DNA of 64,000 bases from Polaromonas sp. (GTDB taxonomy: Bacteria > Pseudomonadota > Gammaproteobacteria > Burkholderiales > Burkholderiaceae_C), in the NCBI RefSeq assembly GCF_030680935.1, contig NZ_JAUXUP010000009.1, positions 62,001-126,000 on the forward strand, read 5' to 3'. Position 1 is the stretch's first letter. Every line of letters starts with the position of its first letter. The position numbers and the translations under genes are program-made. Shown in pieces: positions 50,858-60,600 of the stretch. Under the pieces are notes generated by a model that did not search any database, was not told where the DNA came from, and was given only the letters and a program-made list of their open reading frames with translations.

Positions 50858-51816
50858 CGGTCAATTTTAGTCGCCCGGCCCCAGAGAGCGACGGCTTGCC
50901 TTAGCCAGTCAGCGGGCGTCTGCGCCGACAGGCCTGCAGGAAGACCAAGTACCTGCCCGGCCTGATCCAGTACGTGCATGGCTTGGCTGGTGTCCAGCGC
51001 TGTAGCGCCGTTTTGTTTGGAGAGTTTTTCGCCGTCGTCACCCCGCACCAGGGGCGTGTGCAGGTAGCGCGGCAGCGGCAGGCCGAGTGCGCGTTGCAGC
51101 CCTATCTGCCGCGCCGTGTTGTCGGCCAGGTCTTCGCCCCGGACGATGTCCGTAATACCCTGCGCGCCATCATCCACCACCACCGCCAGCTGATAGGCCC
51201 ACAGGCCATCAGCACGTTTGAGAACAAAGTCCCCTACCGCCTGATGGACGTTTTGCTGTTGCGGGCCCAGCCGGCGGTCGTTCCAATGAAGCATCTGATC
51301 TGCTACTAAATCAGGAGCTGCTTGCGCATGTGGAATAAGGGCGGGAGGCCTGTTTTGCTTGCAGTTTTCAGTGAGAAAGCGCCAGGCGCGTGTGGGGCGC
51401 CCTTGCAGTCCTTGTCGGCAGGTTCCAGGGTAGCGCAGCTCCTGGTTGCGGCTGCGCGGCTGCCCGCTCGCAGCCAGCGCCTGTTCAATATCGCTTCGGC
51501 TGCAGGCACAGGGATATGCCAGTCCGGCTGCTACCAGGCTGTCCAGTGCGGCCTGGTAAAAGCTGCTGCGCTGCGACTGGTACAGCGGCGCTGCGTCGGG
51601 CAACAGGCCACAGGCGGCCAGTTGCTGCATGATCAGCGCGTCAGCGCCCGGTACGCAGCGCGGCGTGTCAATGTCTTCGATACGTACCAGCCAACGTCCT
51701 GCATGTGCGCGGGCATCGAGCCAGCTTGCCAGCGCGGCGACCATGGAGCCCGCATGCAGCGGGCCAGTTGGCGAGGGCGCAAAACGGCCGACATATCGAG
51801 TCGACACGCTGGTCAT
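50854..51816 (-). CDS. gluQ: Glutamyl-Q tRNA(Asp) synthetase
   Basis: This paralogue of GluRS, lacking the anticodon domain, attaches glutamate to queuosine 34 of tRNA-Asp. The 320-residue protein has the HIGH-like motif [12 protein letters not shown], zinc cysteines (YPCACSRS and YPGTCRQG) and the KMSKS-like EKLSKQNGA. Residues about 153-172 ([20 protein letters not shown]) come from a 57-bp repeat copy and interrupt the usual step from AWRF to HWNDRRLG. I chose ATG 51816 over GTG three codons upstream. Confidence 0.94.
   Translation of the reverse strand: MTSVSTRYVGRFAPSPTGPLHAGSMVAALASWLDARAHAGRWLVRIEDIDTPRCVPGADALIMQQLAACGLLPDAAPLYQSQRSSFYQAALDSLVAAGLAYPCACSRSDIEQALAASGQPRSRNQELRYPGTCRQGLQGRPTRAWRFLTENCKQNRPPALIPHAQAAPDLVADQMLHWNDRRLGPQQQNVHQAVGDFVLKRADGLWAYQLAVVVDDGAQGITDIVRGEDLADNTARQIGLQRALGLPLPRYLHTPLVRGDDGEKLSKQNGATALDTSQAMHVLDQAGQVLGLPAGLSAQTPADWLRQAVALWGRATKIDR
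51302..51360 (+). repeat. Dispersed 57-bp repeat, copy 11 (inside gluQ, antisense)
   Basis: It starts GCTACTAAATCAGGAGCTGC, continues TTGCGCATG, then ATAAGGGCGGGAGGCC and TGTTTTG. The inverted repeat is slightly damaged, but the rest is near consensus. It is the clearest case of the element being part of a protein. Confidence 0.8.
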
Positions 51817-51863
51817 GTCATTCACCCGCTCGTCCGGAGCTGTATGCAGGTGCGCCCGCCGGG

Positions 51864-52940
51864 CTAACAGATTTTCAGGGCCATCTCCAGTCCGGAGACA
51901 AAAGCCTCTTCAACTCTGTGACCCAGGCACCAGTCTCCGCACGCCCCAATCCGCGATCTGGCGTCCCACACGTGGCTTTTATCCAGCGGCTGTGTGGCTT
52001 GCGCGTAGCGCCAGCGGTGCACGTCGGCATGCGAGGGTTGGGCGCGAATACCGGTCACTTCGGTGAAGGCCTTGAGCAGTTTGGCCTTGACGCGTTCGGC
52101 GTCGTCCTCCAGGTGGCGCTCGGACCACTCGGGGCTGGCTTGCACTGTCCAGCGTTCGATGGCACCGCGCCCCGGCTTGGACGACTCGCGCGCCAGCCAG
52201 GCGATGCGGTGGTGGGTGCTGCGGGCTGCATTCCAGTGCGGGCCCAGGTGCTGCAGCGTCGGCTGCATGGCTTGCGGGAAGGCCAGCATCAGGGTCCAGC
52301 AGGGTGCAATGCTGACGCCGGCCAATACCGGCATCAGGGTTTTGCCGTGCTGGGAGCTCAGCAGCAGGGCGTGGGCCTGGGGCGCAGGCACCGCCAGCAC
52401 CACGGCATCAAAGCCCGAGTACACCCGGCTGTCGGCGCCCGGCCCTTCGGTCTGCAACTGCCAGCGTTCCGGGTGCAGAGTGTCGGGCTCAATGCGGCTG
52501 ACCTGGGTTTCCAGCGCCAGCGAGCCGCTTGCAGCCAGCGGCTGTGCCCAATGTTTGAGCAGCGCGTTCATGCCGGGTGTGGCGACCCAATGGGCTTCTT
52601 TGGGCGGCAGCGAGGCGGCCACCACGCGGCCCGCTTCATCCAGAATGCGCACGGTGTTGGCACTCCACGGGCGCACCAGCCCAGGGCTGCTTGCCAGTGC
52701 TTTTTCGAAACGGCTGTCGCGTACCGTGAAGTATTGGGTGCCGTGGTCAAAGCCCCCAAACTCGGTGTTGCGGGTGGCCATGCGACCGCCCGGGCCCCGG
52801 CTTTTTTCAAACACCGTCACGCGGTGGCCCGCCTGCACCAGGGTGCGGGCGCAGGCGACACCGGCCATGCCTGCGCCGACCACGGCGATATGACGAGGCA
52901 AGGGCGTTGGGGAGGGTGTAGGGCGGGATTTTGGAGTCAT
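51864..52940 (-). CDS. Renalase-like NAD(P)/FAD-dependent oxidoreductase
   Basis: The 358-residue protein has an N-terminal FAD motif ([18 protein letters not shown]), then [14 protein letters not shown] and [11 protein letters not shown]. These are typical of the renalase-like amine-oxidase-related group. The C-terminal [16 protein letters not shown] binds FAD. The bacterial substrates are dihydropyridine-type nucleotide isomers in the studied cases, but not shown here. I chose ATG 52940. It lies 47 bp upstream of gluQ on the same strand. Confidence 0.85.
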   Translation of the reverse strand: MTPKSRPTPSPTPLPRHIAVVGAGMAGVACARTLVQAGHRVTVFEKSRGPGGRMATRNTEFGGFDHGTQYFTVRDSRFEKALASSPGLVRPWSANTVRILDEAGRVVAASLPPKEAHWVATPGMNALLKHWAQPLAASGSLALETQVSRIEPDTLHPERWQLQTEGPGADSRVYSGFDAVVLAVPAPQAHALLLSSQHGKTLMPVLAGVSIAPCWTLMLAFPQAMQPTLQHLGPHWNAARSTHHRIAWLARESSKPGRGAIERWTVQASPEWSERHLEDDAERVKAKLLKAFTEVTGIRAQPSHADVHRWRYAQATQPLDKSHVWDARSRIGACGDWCLGHRVEEAFVSGLEMALKIC

Positions 52941-53029
52941 GTCTTTGTTATTTCTGGATGTAGTCACAACGCAACCTTAAACGAAAACCATGGACGCACT
53001 CTACACGCAGCGGCGGTGGTTGCGCGTTT

Positions 53030-53977
53030 TTAAAGCGCGGCATCGCGCTCCAGCAGCGCCTGGCGTGTGGCGGGACGCGCCAATTGCTGCAGCCACCATT
53101 GCAGGGCGCGTCCCTCGGGGCCGCTATCCGTGCGGCGCCAGGCGTAAGCGATCGGCATCACGCGCGCAGCCCGTTGCACGCGTTTTTCCACCAGCCGGCC
53201 GGTGGCGATATGTGGCCGCGCCAGGTACTCGGGCAGAAAACCACCGCCCAGGCCGCGCAGTTGCGCCGCCAGTTTTTCCTGCATGCCGGGCACGGTGAAA
53301 ATGTCTTGCCCGCCCAGCAGACCGACCGTGACGCCGCTGCCGCGCTGCACCGAGTCGGCCACCGCAACCGCGCGGTGCGGCATCAGCATGGCGTCGGTCA
53401 CGGGTTCAGTGGCCAGCGCCAGTGGGTGGTGCGGCGCCACCGCGTAAATGAAATGGATGTTGCCCAGTGGTTTGCTCTGTACTGATTTGTGCACGCCCGG
53501 CTCAATCGCCACGCCAATGGCCAGGTCGGCCTGGCCTGAGGTCAGCGCTTCCAGTGTGCCGGACAGCGCCTCTTCGCGCAGCCGCAGGCGGGTGGGCGGG
53601 GTCAGCGCGAAAAAGGCCTCACACAACTCCATCACCGTGCTGCGCGAGATCACGCTGTCCACCGCCAGCGTCAGGGAGGGCTCCCAGCCAGTGGCCACCC
53701 GTTTGACACGATTCGCCACGGCGTCGAGCTCCAGCAGCAGGCGGCTGCCTTCGCGCAGCAGTTCCTTGCCGGCTTCGGTCAGCCGCGCCTGCCGCGAAGA
53801 CCGGTCAAACAGCAGGACGTCCAGCGCATCTTCCACCTGGCGAATCCGGTAAGTGAGGGCGCTGGGTACCACGCCGAGCTCGCGCGCGGCTGCCGCCATG
53901 CTGCCGTAGCGATGCACGGCTTCAATCAGGCCCAAGGCTTCCGGGGTCAGGACATCACGCACGCGGTTTCGGATCAT
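53030..53977 (-). CDS. LysR-family regulator, divergent from the pirin operon
   Basis: The 315-residue LysR protein has its helix-turn-helix at about 10-70 (ALGLIEAVHRYGSMAAAARE, then PSALTYRIRQVEDAL), and its co-inducer domain from about 92. It is divergent from the pirin-DoxX-flavodoxin-pirin operon, with 115 bp between the start codons. A perfect 15-bp dyad lies 15 bp upstream of its own start. Regulation of that operon is likely but inferred. A quinone or similar electrophile would be a sensible signal. Confidence 0.9.
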   Translation of the reverse strand: MIRNRVRDVLTPEALGLIEAVHRYGSMAAAARELGVVPSALTYRIRQVEDALDVLLFDRSSRQARLTEAGKELLREGSRLLLELDAVANRVKRVATGWEPSLTLAVDSVISRSTVMELCEAFFALTPPTRLRLREEALSGTLEALTSGQADLAIGVAIEPGVHKSVQSKPLGNIHFIYAVAPHHPLALATEPVTDAMLMPHRAVAVADSVQRGSGVTVGLLGGQDIFTVPGMQEKLAAQLRGLGGGFLPEYLARPHIATGRLVEKRVQRAARVMPIAYAWRRTDSGPEGRALQWWLQQLARPATRQALLERDAAL

Positions 53978-53991
53978 TGGACGGTGTAGGG

Positions 53992-54006
53992 TTCAAATAA
54001 TTTGAA
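53992..54006. promoter_or_regulatory. Candidate LysR operator in the pirin-operon divergent region
   Basis: TTCAAAT-A-ATTTGAA is a perfect dyad containing T-N11-A. It lies 15 bp from the lysR start and 87 bp from the first pirin start. Confidence 0.65.
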
Positions 54007-54092
54007 TGATGCCATCAAAGCGGCGCAACGGCCAGAGGGCGGTCTGCCCCTACATTGGAGTTATTCACAGACCCGCTCGAAAGGAGCCCTTC

Positions 54093-54794
54093 ATGATCAC
54101 CCAACGCAGTTCCAGCGAACGCGGTTATGCCGACCACGGCTGGCTCAAGTCCTTCCATTCCTTCTCGTTTGCCGGATATTACGACCCTGCCCACATGGGT
54201 TTTGGGAATCTGCGCGTCATCAATGAAGACCGCATTGCCGCTGGCCGGGGCTTTGGCACCCACGGTCACCGCGACATGGAAATCATCAGTTATGTGCTCA
54301 GTGGTGAGCTGGCGCACAAGGACAGCATGGGCAACGTCAAGGGCATCCCGCCGGGTGACGTGCAGCGCATGAGTGCGGGCACCGGTGTGCAGCACAGCGA
54401 GTTCAACCACGCGGACGGACAAACCACGCATTTCCTGCAAATCTGGATCGAGCCCAATGTCACGGGCATTCCTGCCAGTTACGAGCAGAAGACTTTTTCC
54501 GAAAGCGACAAGCGCGGCAAGCTCCGGCTGGTGGCTTCCGGCGATGGTGCCCAGGGCTCGGTCACGGTGCATGCCGACGCAAGGTTATATGCGGGCCTGT
54601 TCGACGGCGCAGAGGCAGCCGATCTGGCACTCGATGCCAATCGTAAAACCTACGTGCATCTGGTGCGCGGCGAACTTCAGGTCAATGGCGAGCTACTTCG
54701 CACCGGCGACGCCGCCAAACTGGAGGGCGAGGCTCGCCTGCAGCTGTCGGGTGGCAAGGCGGCCGAGGTGCTGGTTTTTGACCTGGCGCCCTAG
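54093..54794 (+). CDS. Pirin family protein (YhhW-like)
   Basis: This 233-residue bicupin has the metal-binding pair THGHRDMEI (about 56-62), with HSEFNH completing the site, and starts GYADHGWLKSFHSFSF. YhhW-type pirins can act as quercetin 2,3-dioxygenases in vitro. The natural substrate is unclear. I chose ATG 54093 with AAGGAG about 8 bp upstream. It is first in a plus-strand operon opposite a LysR gene. Confidence 0.92.
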   Translation: MITQRSSSERGYADHGWLKSFHSFSFAGYYDPAHMGFGNLRVINEDRIAAGRGFGTHGHRDMEIISYVLSGELAHKDSMGNVKGIPPGDVQRMSAGTGVQHSEFNHADGQTTHFLQIWIEPNVTGIPASYEQKTFSESDKRGKLRLVASGDGAQGSVTVHADARLYAGLFDGAEAADLALDANRKTYVHLVRGELQVNGELLRTGDAAKLEGEARLQLSGGKAAEVLVFDLAP

Positions 54795-54916
54795 TTGCAG
54801 CGTGAGCTTGACCCAAGGCTTGGGCAAGTTTCATCTGCCTGCTGCATACTGACTTGCGCACCCCGCCTGCCGGGGCCCCATTTTTCTTTTCAATCTTTTT
54901 TAACCGAGGATTCACC

Positions 54917-55327
54917 ATGCTTAACTCACTGCAAACCCCACTCTCCCTGATTGGCCGCGTGCTGATTGCCCTGCTGTTCATTCCCGCGGGGTTCAGCAAG
55001 ATAGGCGGCTTTGCCGGGACGGCGGGCTACATCGCCTCCAAAGGTGTGCCGTTACCCGAGGTGGCTGCAGCCATCGCCATTGCGGTCGAACTGGGCCTGG
55101 GCCTGTTGCTGCTGATCGGTCTGCAGACGCGTTGGGCAGCATTGGGCATTGCGCTGTTTACCGTCGTCATCACCTTCATCTTCCACAACTTCTGGGCCAT
55201 GCCGGCCGAGATGGTGATGCAGCAGCAACAAGCCTTTTTCAAGAACATCGCTGTGGTCGGCGGCTTGTTGACCATTGCCGCCTGGGGTGCAGGTCCGCTG
55301 AGCGTGGACGCCAGATTCAAGGGCTGA
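54917..55327 (+). CDS. DoxX family membrane protein
   Basis: The 136-residue protein has four hydrophobic segments and the DoxX-type core LIGRVLIALLFIPAGFSKI near the N-terminus. DoxX proteins are linked to quinone or thiol redox processes. It follows the first pirin gene by 122 bp. I chose ATG 54917, with GAGGA upstream. Confidence 0.9.
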   Translation: MLNSLQTPLSLIGRVLIALLFIPAGFSKIGGFAGTAGYIASKGVPLPEVAAAIAIAVELGLGLLLLIGLQTRWAALGIALFTVVITFIFHNFWAMPAEMVMQQQQAFFKNIAVVGGLLTIAAWGAGPLSVDARFKG

Positions 55328-55398
55328 TTGACCGTCTGCCCGGATTTTCCAGGCCGGCCTTCAGCTGGCCTGTTGATTGACAACAGCAAGGACAAGTT

Positions 55399-55953
55399 AT
55401 GACAAACATCGTGGTGGTTTATCACTCGGGCTACGGCCATACCCAGCGCATGGCGCAAGCCGTTGCCAATGGGGCCAGCGCCCAGTTGTTGGCCATTGAC
55501 GCCGATGGCAATCTGCCTGATGGCGGCTGGGAGCAGCTCAAGGCCGCTGATGCCATCATTTTCGGCTCGCCGACCTACATGGGCAGCGTCAGCTGGCAGT
55601 TCAAGAAGTTTGCAGACGCTTCGTCCAAGCCCTGGTTCAGCCAGGACTGGAAAGACAAGCTGGCCGCTGGCTTTACCAACAGCGCGGGCATGAATGGCGA
55701 CAAACAGGGCACGCTGACTGCGTTGTTCACTCTGGCCATGCAGCACAGCATGGTCTGGGTCAGCCAGGGCCTGATGCCGTCCAATTCCAAGGCTGCCAAG
55801 CGCGATGACGTCAACTACCTGGTGTCTTACAGCGGCGCGATCGCGCAGTCCCCTTCGGACAGCGGCGCCGGCGAGATGTCACCAGGCGACCTGGAAACGG
55901 CCCGTTTGTTTGGCCAGCGCGTGGCTGACGTGGCGGCCAAATTTCGCCCCTGA
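55399..55953 (+). CDS. Flavodoxin-fold NAD(P)H-dependent oxidoreductase
   Basis: This 184-residue WrbA-like flavoprotein has an FMN phosphate loop close to the start (VVYHSGYGHTQRMA) and a second flavin loop, GSPTYMGSVSWQFK. Such enzymes reduce quinones. It lies between DoxX and the second pirin, consistent with a quinone or flavonoid redox unit. Confidence 0.9.
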   Translation: MTNIVVVYHSGYGHTQRMAQAVANGASAQLLAIDADGNLPDGGWEQLKAADAIIFGSPTYMGSVSWQFKKFADASSKPWFSQDWKDKLAAGFTNSAGMNGDKQGTLTALFTLAMQHSMVWVSQGLMPSNSKAAKRDDVNYLVSYSGAIAQSPSDSGAGEMSPGDLETARLFGQRVADVAAKFRP

Positions 55954-55989
55954 TATCGCGCCCACGCTGACACCAGAAGGGAATTCCAC

Positions 55990-56874
55990 ATGCCTGTCAC
56001 ACAAACACTGACCGGTCACGACAAAGACCTGGGCGGCGGCTTTCAAGTGCGCCGCCTCTTGCCAGATGCGCGGCGCCAGTCGGTCGGGCCTTTTCTGTTT
56101 TTTGATCATTTTGGACCGGTCACACTGCAGCCGGGCAGCACGCATGATGTGCGGCCGCATCCCCACATCGGACTGGCGACGGTCACCTATCTGTTTGACG
56201 GCGCGATCATGCACCGTGACAGCCTTGGGTTTGCGCAGCGCATTGAGCCTGGCGCAATCAACTGGATGACCGCCGGGCGCGGCATTGTTCATTCAGAGCG
56301 CGCACCGGACGATCTGAAAAACCAGACCTATGTGAATCATGGCATCCAGTTGTGGGCTGCCTTGCCGCGCGCACATGAAGAAGTGGCGCCGGATTTTGTA
56401 CATACCCCAGCGGCTGATATTCCCGTGCTGCAGATGCGCGATGCAACGGTTCGCGTCCTGGTTGGTGATGCTTATGGCCAAAGCTCTCCGGTGAGGACTT
56501 TTTCAAAAACGCTGTACCTCGATATCCAGCTGGCGGCCGGTGCGGTGTTCGAATTGCCTCCGCTGGCCGAAGAGCTGGCGCTGTACGTGGTGGATGGCGA
56601 GCTGATGGTGGATGGTGAACCTGTGGCAGTTCACACCCTGGTGCTGCTGGAGCCCGGCCTGACCGCGACCATGGAGGCGGGGGACGCTAGTCGCTTGATG
56701 GTGATAGGCGGCGATACGCTGCCAGAGCGCCGATTCATGTGGTGGAATTTTGTGTCCAGCCGCAAAGAGCGCATTGTGCAGGCCGCGCAGGATTGGGAGC
56801 AACAGGCCATGGGCCGGGTTGCGGGCGACGATGAACTCATTGCCTTGCCGGAACGACGTTTTAGCCCGGACTGA
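55990..56874 (+). CDS. Pirin family protein (second of the operon)
   Basis: This 294-residue pirin has RPHPHIGLATVTYLFDG and HSERAP as its metal site, and a C-terminal pirin domain. It is a different subgroup from the first pirin (longer, RRLLPDARRQSVGPFLFFDHFG at the start). It is last of the operon. The 3' end overlaps the convergent trhO stop by 14 bp. Confidence 0.92.
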   Translation: MPVTQTLTGHDKDLGGGFQVRRLLPDARRQSVGPFLFFDHFGPVTLQPGSTHDVRPHPHIGLATVTYLFDGAIMHRDSLGFAQRIEPGAINWMTAGRGIVHSERAPDDLKNQTYVNHGIQLWAALPRAHEEVAPDFVHTPAADIPVLQMRDATVRVLVGDAYGQSSPVRTFSKTLYLDIQLAAGAVFELPPLAEELALYVVDGELMVDGEPVAVHTLVLLEPGLTATMEAGDASRLMVIGGDTLPERRFMWWNFVSSRKERIVQAAQDWEQQAMGRVAGDDELIALPERRFSPD

Positions 56875-57607
56875 GCGGCACCCGGGGCTGTAGGCCCGGG
56901 TCCAGCGCCCGGCGTGCATCAAAGACAAAACACGCTCCGTCAAAATGGGCGTGACCGCACTCTTCAAAATATTTCAGGATGCCGCCGTCCAGTTGGTACA
57001 CCTGTTCGACACCTGCTTCGCGCATGAAAATCGCGGCTTTTTCGCAGCGAATGCCGCCAGTGCAAAAACTCACCACGGTTTTGCCCTGCAGCGAATCGCG
57101 GTGCTTGAGCAGCGCCTGCGGAAACTCGGTGAATTTGGCTATGCGCCAGTCGATGGCGTTTTTGAAACTGCCCACGTCCACTTCAAAGGCGTTGCGCGTG
57201 TCCAGGGTCACCACGGGCCGCCCGCCATCGTCATGCCCGCAGTCCAGCCAGCGTTGGAGGGTTGCGGCATCCACCGCAGGCGCGCGCCCCGCTGAGGGCT
57301 GGATGGCGGGGTGGTTCATCTTGATGATTTCCGGCTTGACCTTCACGAGCAGCTTGCGAAAAGGCGCGGCATGCGACCAGCTTTCCTTGACCGGCAGGTC
57401 GGACAGGCGCGGATCCTGCCGCAGCCATACCAAAAAATCATGAATGGCGGGCCCGGGCGCGGCCAGAAACAGGTTGATGCCTTCTTCAGCCAGCAGCACG
57501 GTGCCCGTGATGGCACGGGTTTGCAGCGCTTCACGCATTGCCGTCTGTAGATCCGGCAGTCGATCCAGCGCTACAAATTTGTAGGCCGCTATGTTCAGGA
57601 TGTGCAT
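56861..57607 (-). CDS. trhO: tRNA uridine(34) hydroxylase, rhodanese-like (TrhO)
   Basis: TrhO makes 5-hydroxyuridine at tRNA position 34 using oxygen. The 248-residue protein has the N-terminal domain (AAYKFVALDRLPDL) and EEGINLFLA, then a rhodanese domain with the active cysteine in VSFCTGGIRCEKAA. I chose ATG 57607 because the upstream frame overlaps dnaE. It is divergent from dnaE, with 63 bp between. Confidence 0.92.
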   Translation of the reverse strand: MHILNIAAYKFVALDRLPDLQTAMREALQTRAITGTVLLAEEGINLFLAAPGPAIHDFLVWLRQDPRLSDLPVKESWSHAAPFRKLLVKVKPEIIKMNHPAIQPSAGRAPAVDAATLQRWLDCGHDDGGRPVVTLDTRNAFEVDVGSFKNAIDWRIAKFTEFPQALLKHRDSLQGKTVVSFCTGGIRCEKAAIFMREAGVEQVYQLDGGILKYFEECGHAHFDGACFVFDARRALDPGLQPRVPLSPG

Positions 57608-57670
57608 GATCGGGGGATTGTAGTAAGCGCGGGCGGCCGGGCGCCGGAAGCCGGCGCCTAAAATGAATCC

Positions 57671-60600
57671 ATGTTTGTTCATTTACGTATTCACACTGAA
57701 TTTTCGGTGGTCGACGGCACCAACCGCATCGATGAAATTGTGCGCGCCGCAGCGAGCGATGGTCAGCCCGCGCTGGCCATCACCGACCTGAGTAACCTGT
57801 TTGGCACTGTCAAGTTTTACAAGGAAACGCGGGGCGCGGGCGTCAAGCCACTGATAGGTGCCGACGTTTGGGTGCAGGTGCCGGGCAAGGAGGCTGGGGC
57901 TGCACCCGCCAGGCTGCTGTTGCTGGTGCAAAACCGACAGGGTTATCTGAACCTGTCGGAGTTGCTGACCCGGGCCTGGACACGCGGTGTGGTGCGCGAC
58001 CAGGCCATTGTCAGCCTGGCCTGGCTGCAGGAGCTGGGCGAAGGCCTGATTGCCCTGTCGGGCGCGCAGGGCGGCGCGGTGGGGCAGGCGCTGGTGCAGG
58101 GCGATGCGGCGCGCGCGACTGAATGTGCGCTGCAACTGGCGGGGATTTTCCCGCACCGCTTCTATCTGGAGTTGCAGCGTGCCCAGCGGGCCGACGATGA
58201 GCAACATGTGGTGGCGGCAGTGCAATTGGCCGCGCGGCTCAAGCTGCCGGTGGTGGCCACGCATCCGGTGCAATTTTTGACCTACGACGACTACGAGGCG
58301 CATGAGGCGCGTGTGTGTATTGCCGAGGGTGAAATTCTGGGCAATGCGCGGCGCGTGCGCAAGTTCACGCGCGAGCAGTATTTCAAGTCCTCCGCGCAGA
58401 TGACTGAGTTGTTTGCCGACCTGCCTTCGGCGCTGGCCAATACGCTGGAGATCGCCAAACGCTGCAACCTCAAGCTCGACTTGGGCAAAGCGATGCTGCC
58501 CGAATATCCGACGCCCGAGGTCAATGGCGTGCGTATGCCGCCCGACGAGTACTTTCGCCATGCCTCTTTTGAAGGCCTGGAAGAGCGGCTGGCGCACCTG
58601 TATCCGAACGAAGCCATCCGCACCGACAAGCGGCCGCAGTACGTCGAGCGGCTGGAGTTTGAGATCAACACCATCCTGAAGATGGGCTTCCCCGGCTACT
58701 TCCTGATCGTGGGCGACTTCATCAACTGGGCCAAGAACAACGGCTGCCCAGTGGGGCCGGGACGCGGTTCCGGTGCCGGATCGCTGGTGGCGTATTCGCT
58801 GAAGATCACCGATCTGGACCCGCTGCAATACAACCTGCTGTTCGAGCGTTTCCTGAACCCTGAGCGGGTGTCCATGCCCGACTTCGACATCGACTTCTGC
58901 CAGACCAACCGCGACCGCGTGATTGACTATGTGAAGGACAAGTACGGTCACGCTGCGGTTAGCCAGATCGTTACCTTCGGAACCATGGCCGCACGCGCCG
59001 CGATTCGCGACGTGGGCCGGGTGCTCGATTTTTCTTACGGCTTTTGCGATGGCATCTCCAAACTGATTCCGAACAAGCCGGGCCAGGCCGTGACCCTGCA
59101 ACTGGTGCCCGCCGACCGCAAGAAAAACGACAAGATGGTGTACGCGCTGGAAGCCGAACCGGTGCTGGCAGAGCGCGAGGCCAAGGAAGAAGACGTGCGC
59201 ACCCTGCTTGAGCTGGCGCGCAAGCTGGAAGGCCTGACGCGCAACGTTGGCATGCACGCCGGCGGTGTGTTGATTGCACCGGGAAAACTCACTGATTTTT
59301 GCCCCCTCTACCTGCAGCCCGGCAGCACATCGGCTGTGAGCCAGTTCGACAAAAACGACGTGGAGGCGATTGGCCTCGTCAAGTTCGACTTTCTGGGCCT
59401 GGCCACGCTGACCATCCTCGAGCTGGCGCGTGAATTTATCGTCCAGCGGCATCCGGCGCAAAAAGATTTCCGATTTGAAAACCTGCCGCTCGACGACCCC
59501 AGGGTGTATGCGCTGTTTGCGGAAGGCAAGACCGAGGCTGTTTTCCAGTTTGAAAGCATAGGCATGCAGCGCATGTTGCGCGACGCCAGGCCCAACCGGC
59601 TGGAAGACCTGATTGCGATGAACGCGCTGTACCGGCCGGGTCCGATGGACCTGATCCCGACTTACATTGCGCGCAAGCAGGGCAAGGAGATACCCGAGTA
59701 CCCGGACCCGCGCGTCAAGCCCATCCTGGAAGAGACCTACGGCATCATGGTCTACCAGGAGCAGGTCATGCAGACCGCGCAGATCCTGGGCGGCTATTCG
59801 CTGGGCGGCGCCGACATGTTGCGCCGTGCAATGGGCAAGAAGGACGAGAAGGAGATGGCCTCGCAGCGGGACATTTTCCGTAAGGGCGCTGGTATCAATG
59901 GCCTGTCCCAGGAAAAGGCCGACGAAGTTTTTGACTTGATGGAGAAGTTTGCCGGTTATGGCTTCAACAAGTCACACTCGGCTGCCTACGCCTTGCTGGC
60001 CTACCACACCGCATGGCTGAAGCGGCATTACACGGCCGAATTTTTCTGCGCCAACATGACGGTGGAGATGGGCGATACCGACAAGCTGCGTATTCTTTTT
60101 GGCGATGCGCAGAAGATGGGCATCAGCTTTGAGTCACCGGATGTCAACCGAGGCCACTATCGCTTTGAGCCGATCACCGACAAGAGCATTCGTTATGGCC
60201 TGGGGGCCGTCAAAGGGACGGGTCAGCAGGCGATAGCCGCCATGGTGGCGGCGCGTGAGGAAGGGGGTTCCTTTACCTCGCTGTACGACTTCTGTCTGCG
60301 GGTGGACAAGTCAAAGGTTAACAAACGCACGGTGGAGGCGCTGATCAAGGCCGGTGCTTTTGACAACCTGCAACTGAACCGCGCCTCGCTGCTCGCATCT
60401 GTGGACCGTGCCTTCGAGTTTGCCGCGCAGGCCGAAGCCAATGTCAATCAAAGCGGCTTGTTCGACATGGACTCCCACGCCGCAAGTGCGCAGGAGCCGC
60501 CACTGGTGGATGCCATGCCGTTTGGTGTCAAGGCGCGTTTGGTGCAGGAGAAAACCGCCATCGGTTTTTACCTGTCCGGGCATTTGTTTGATGAGGTCGA

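Noticed and set aside
57570-57600. GCTACAAATTTGTAGG at the start of trhO, like the repeat's inverted repeat
   Set aside because: It codes for AAYKFVAL, which is the normal TrhO start, and no distal block follows.
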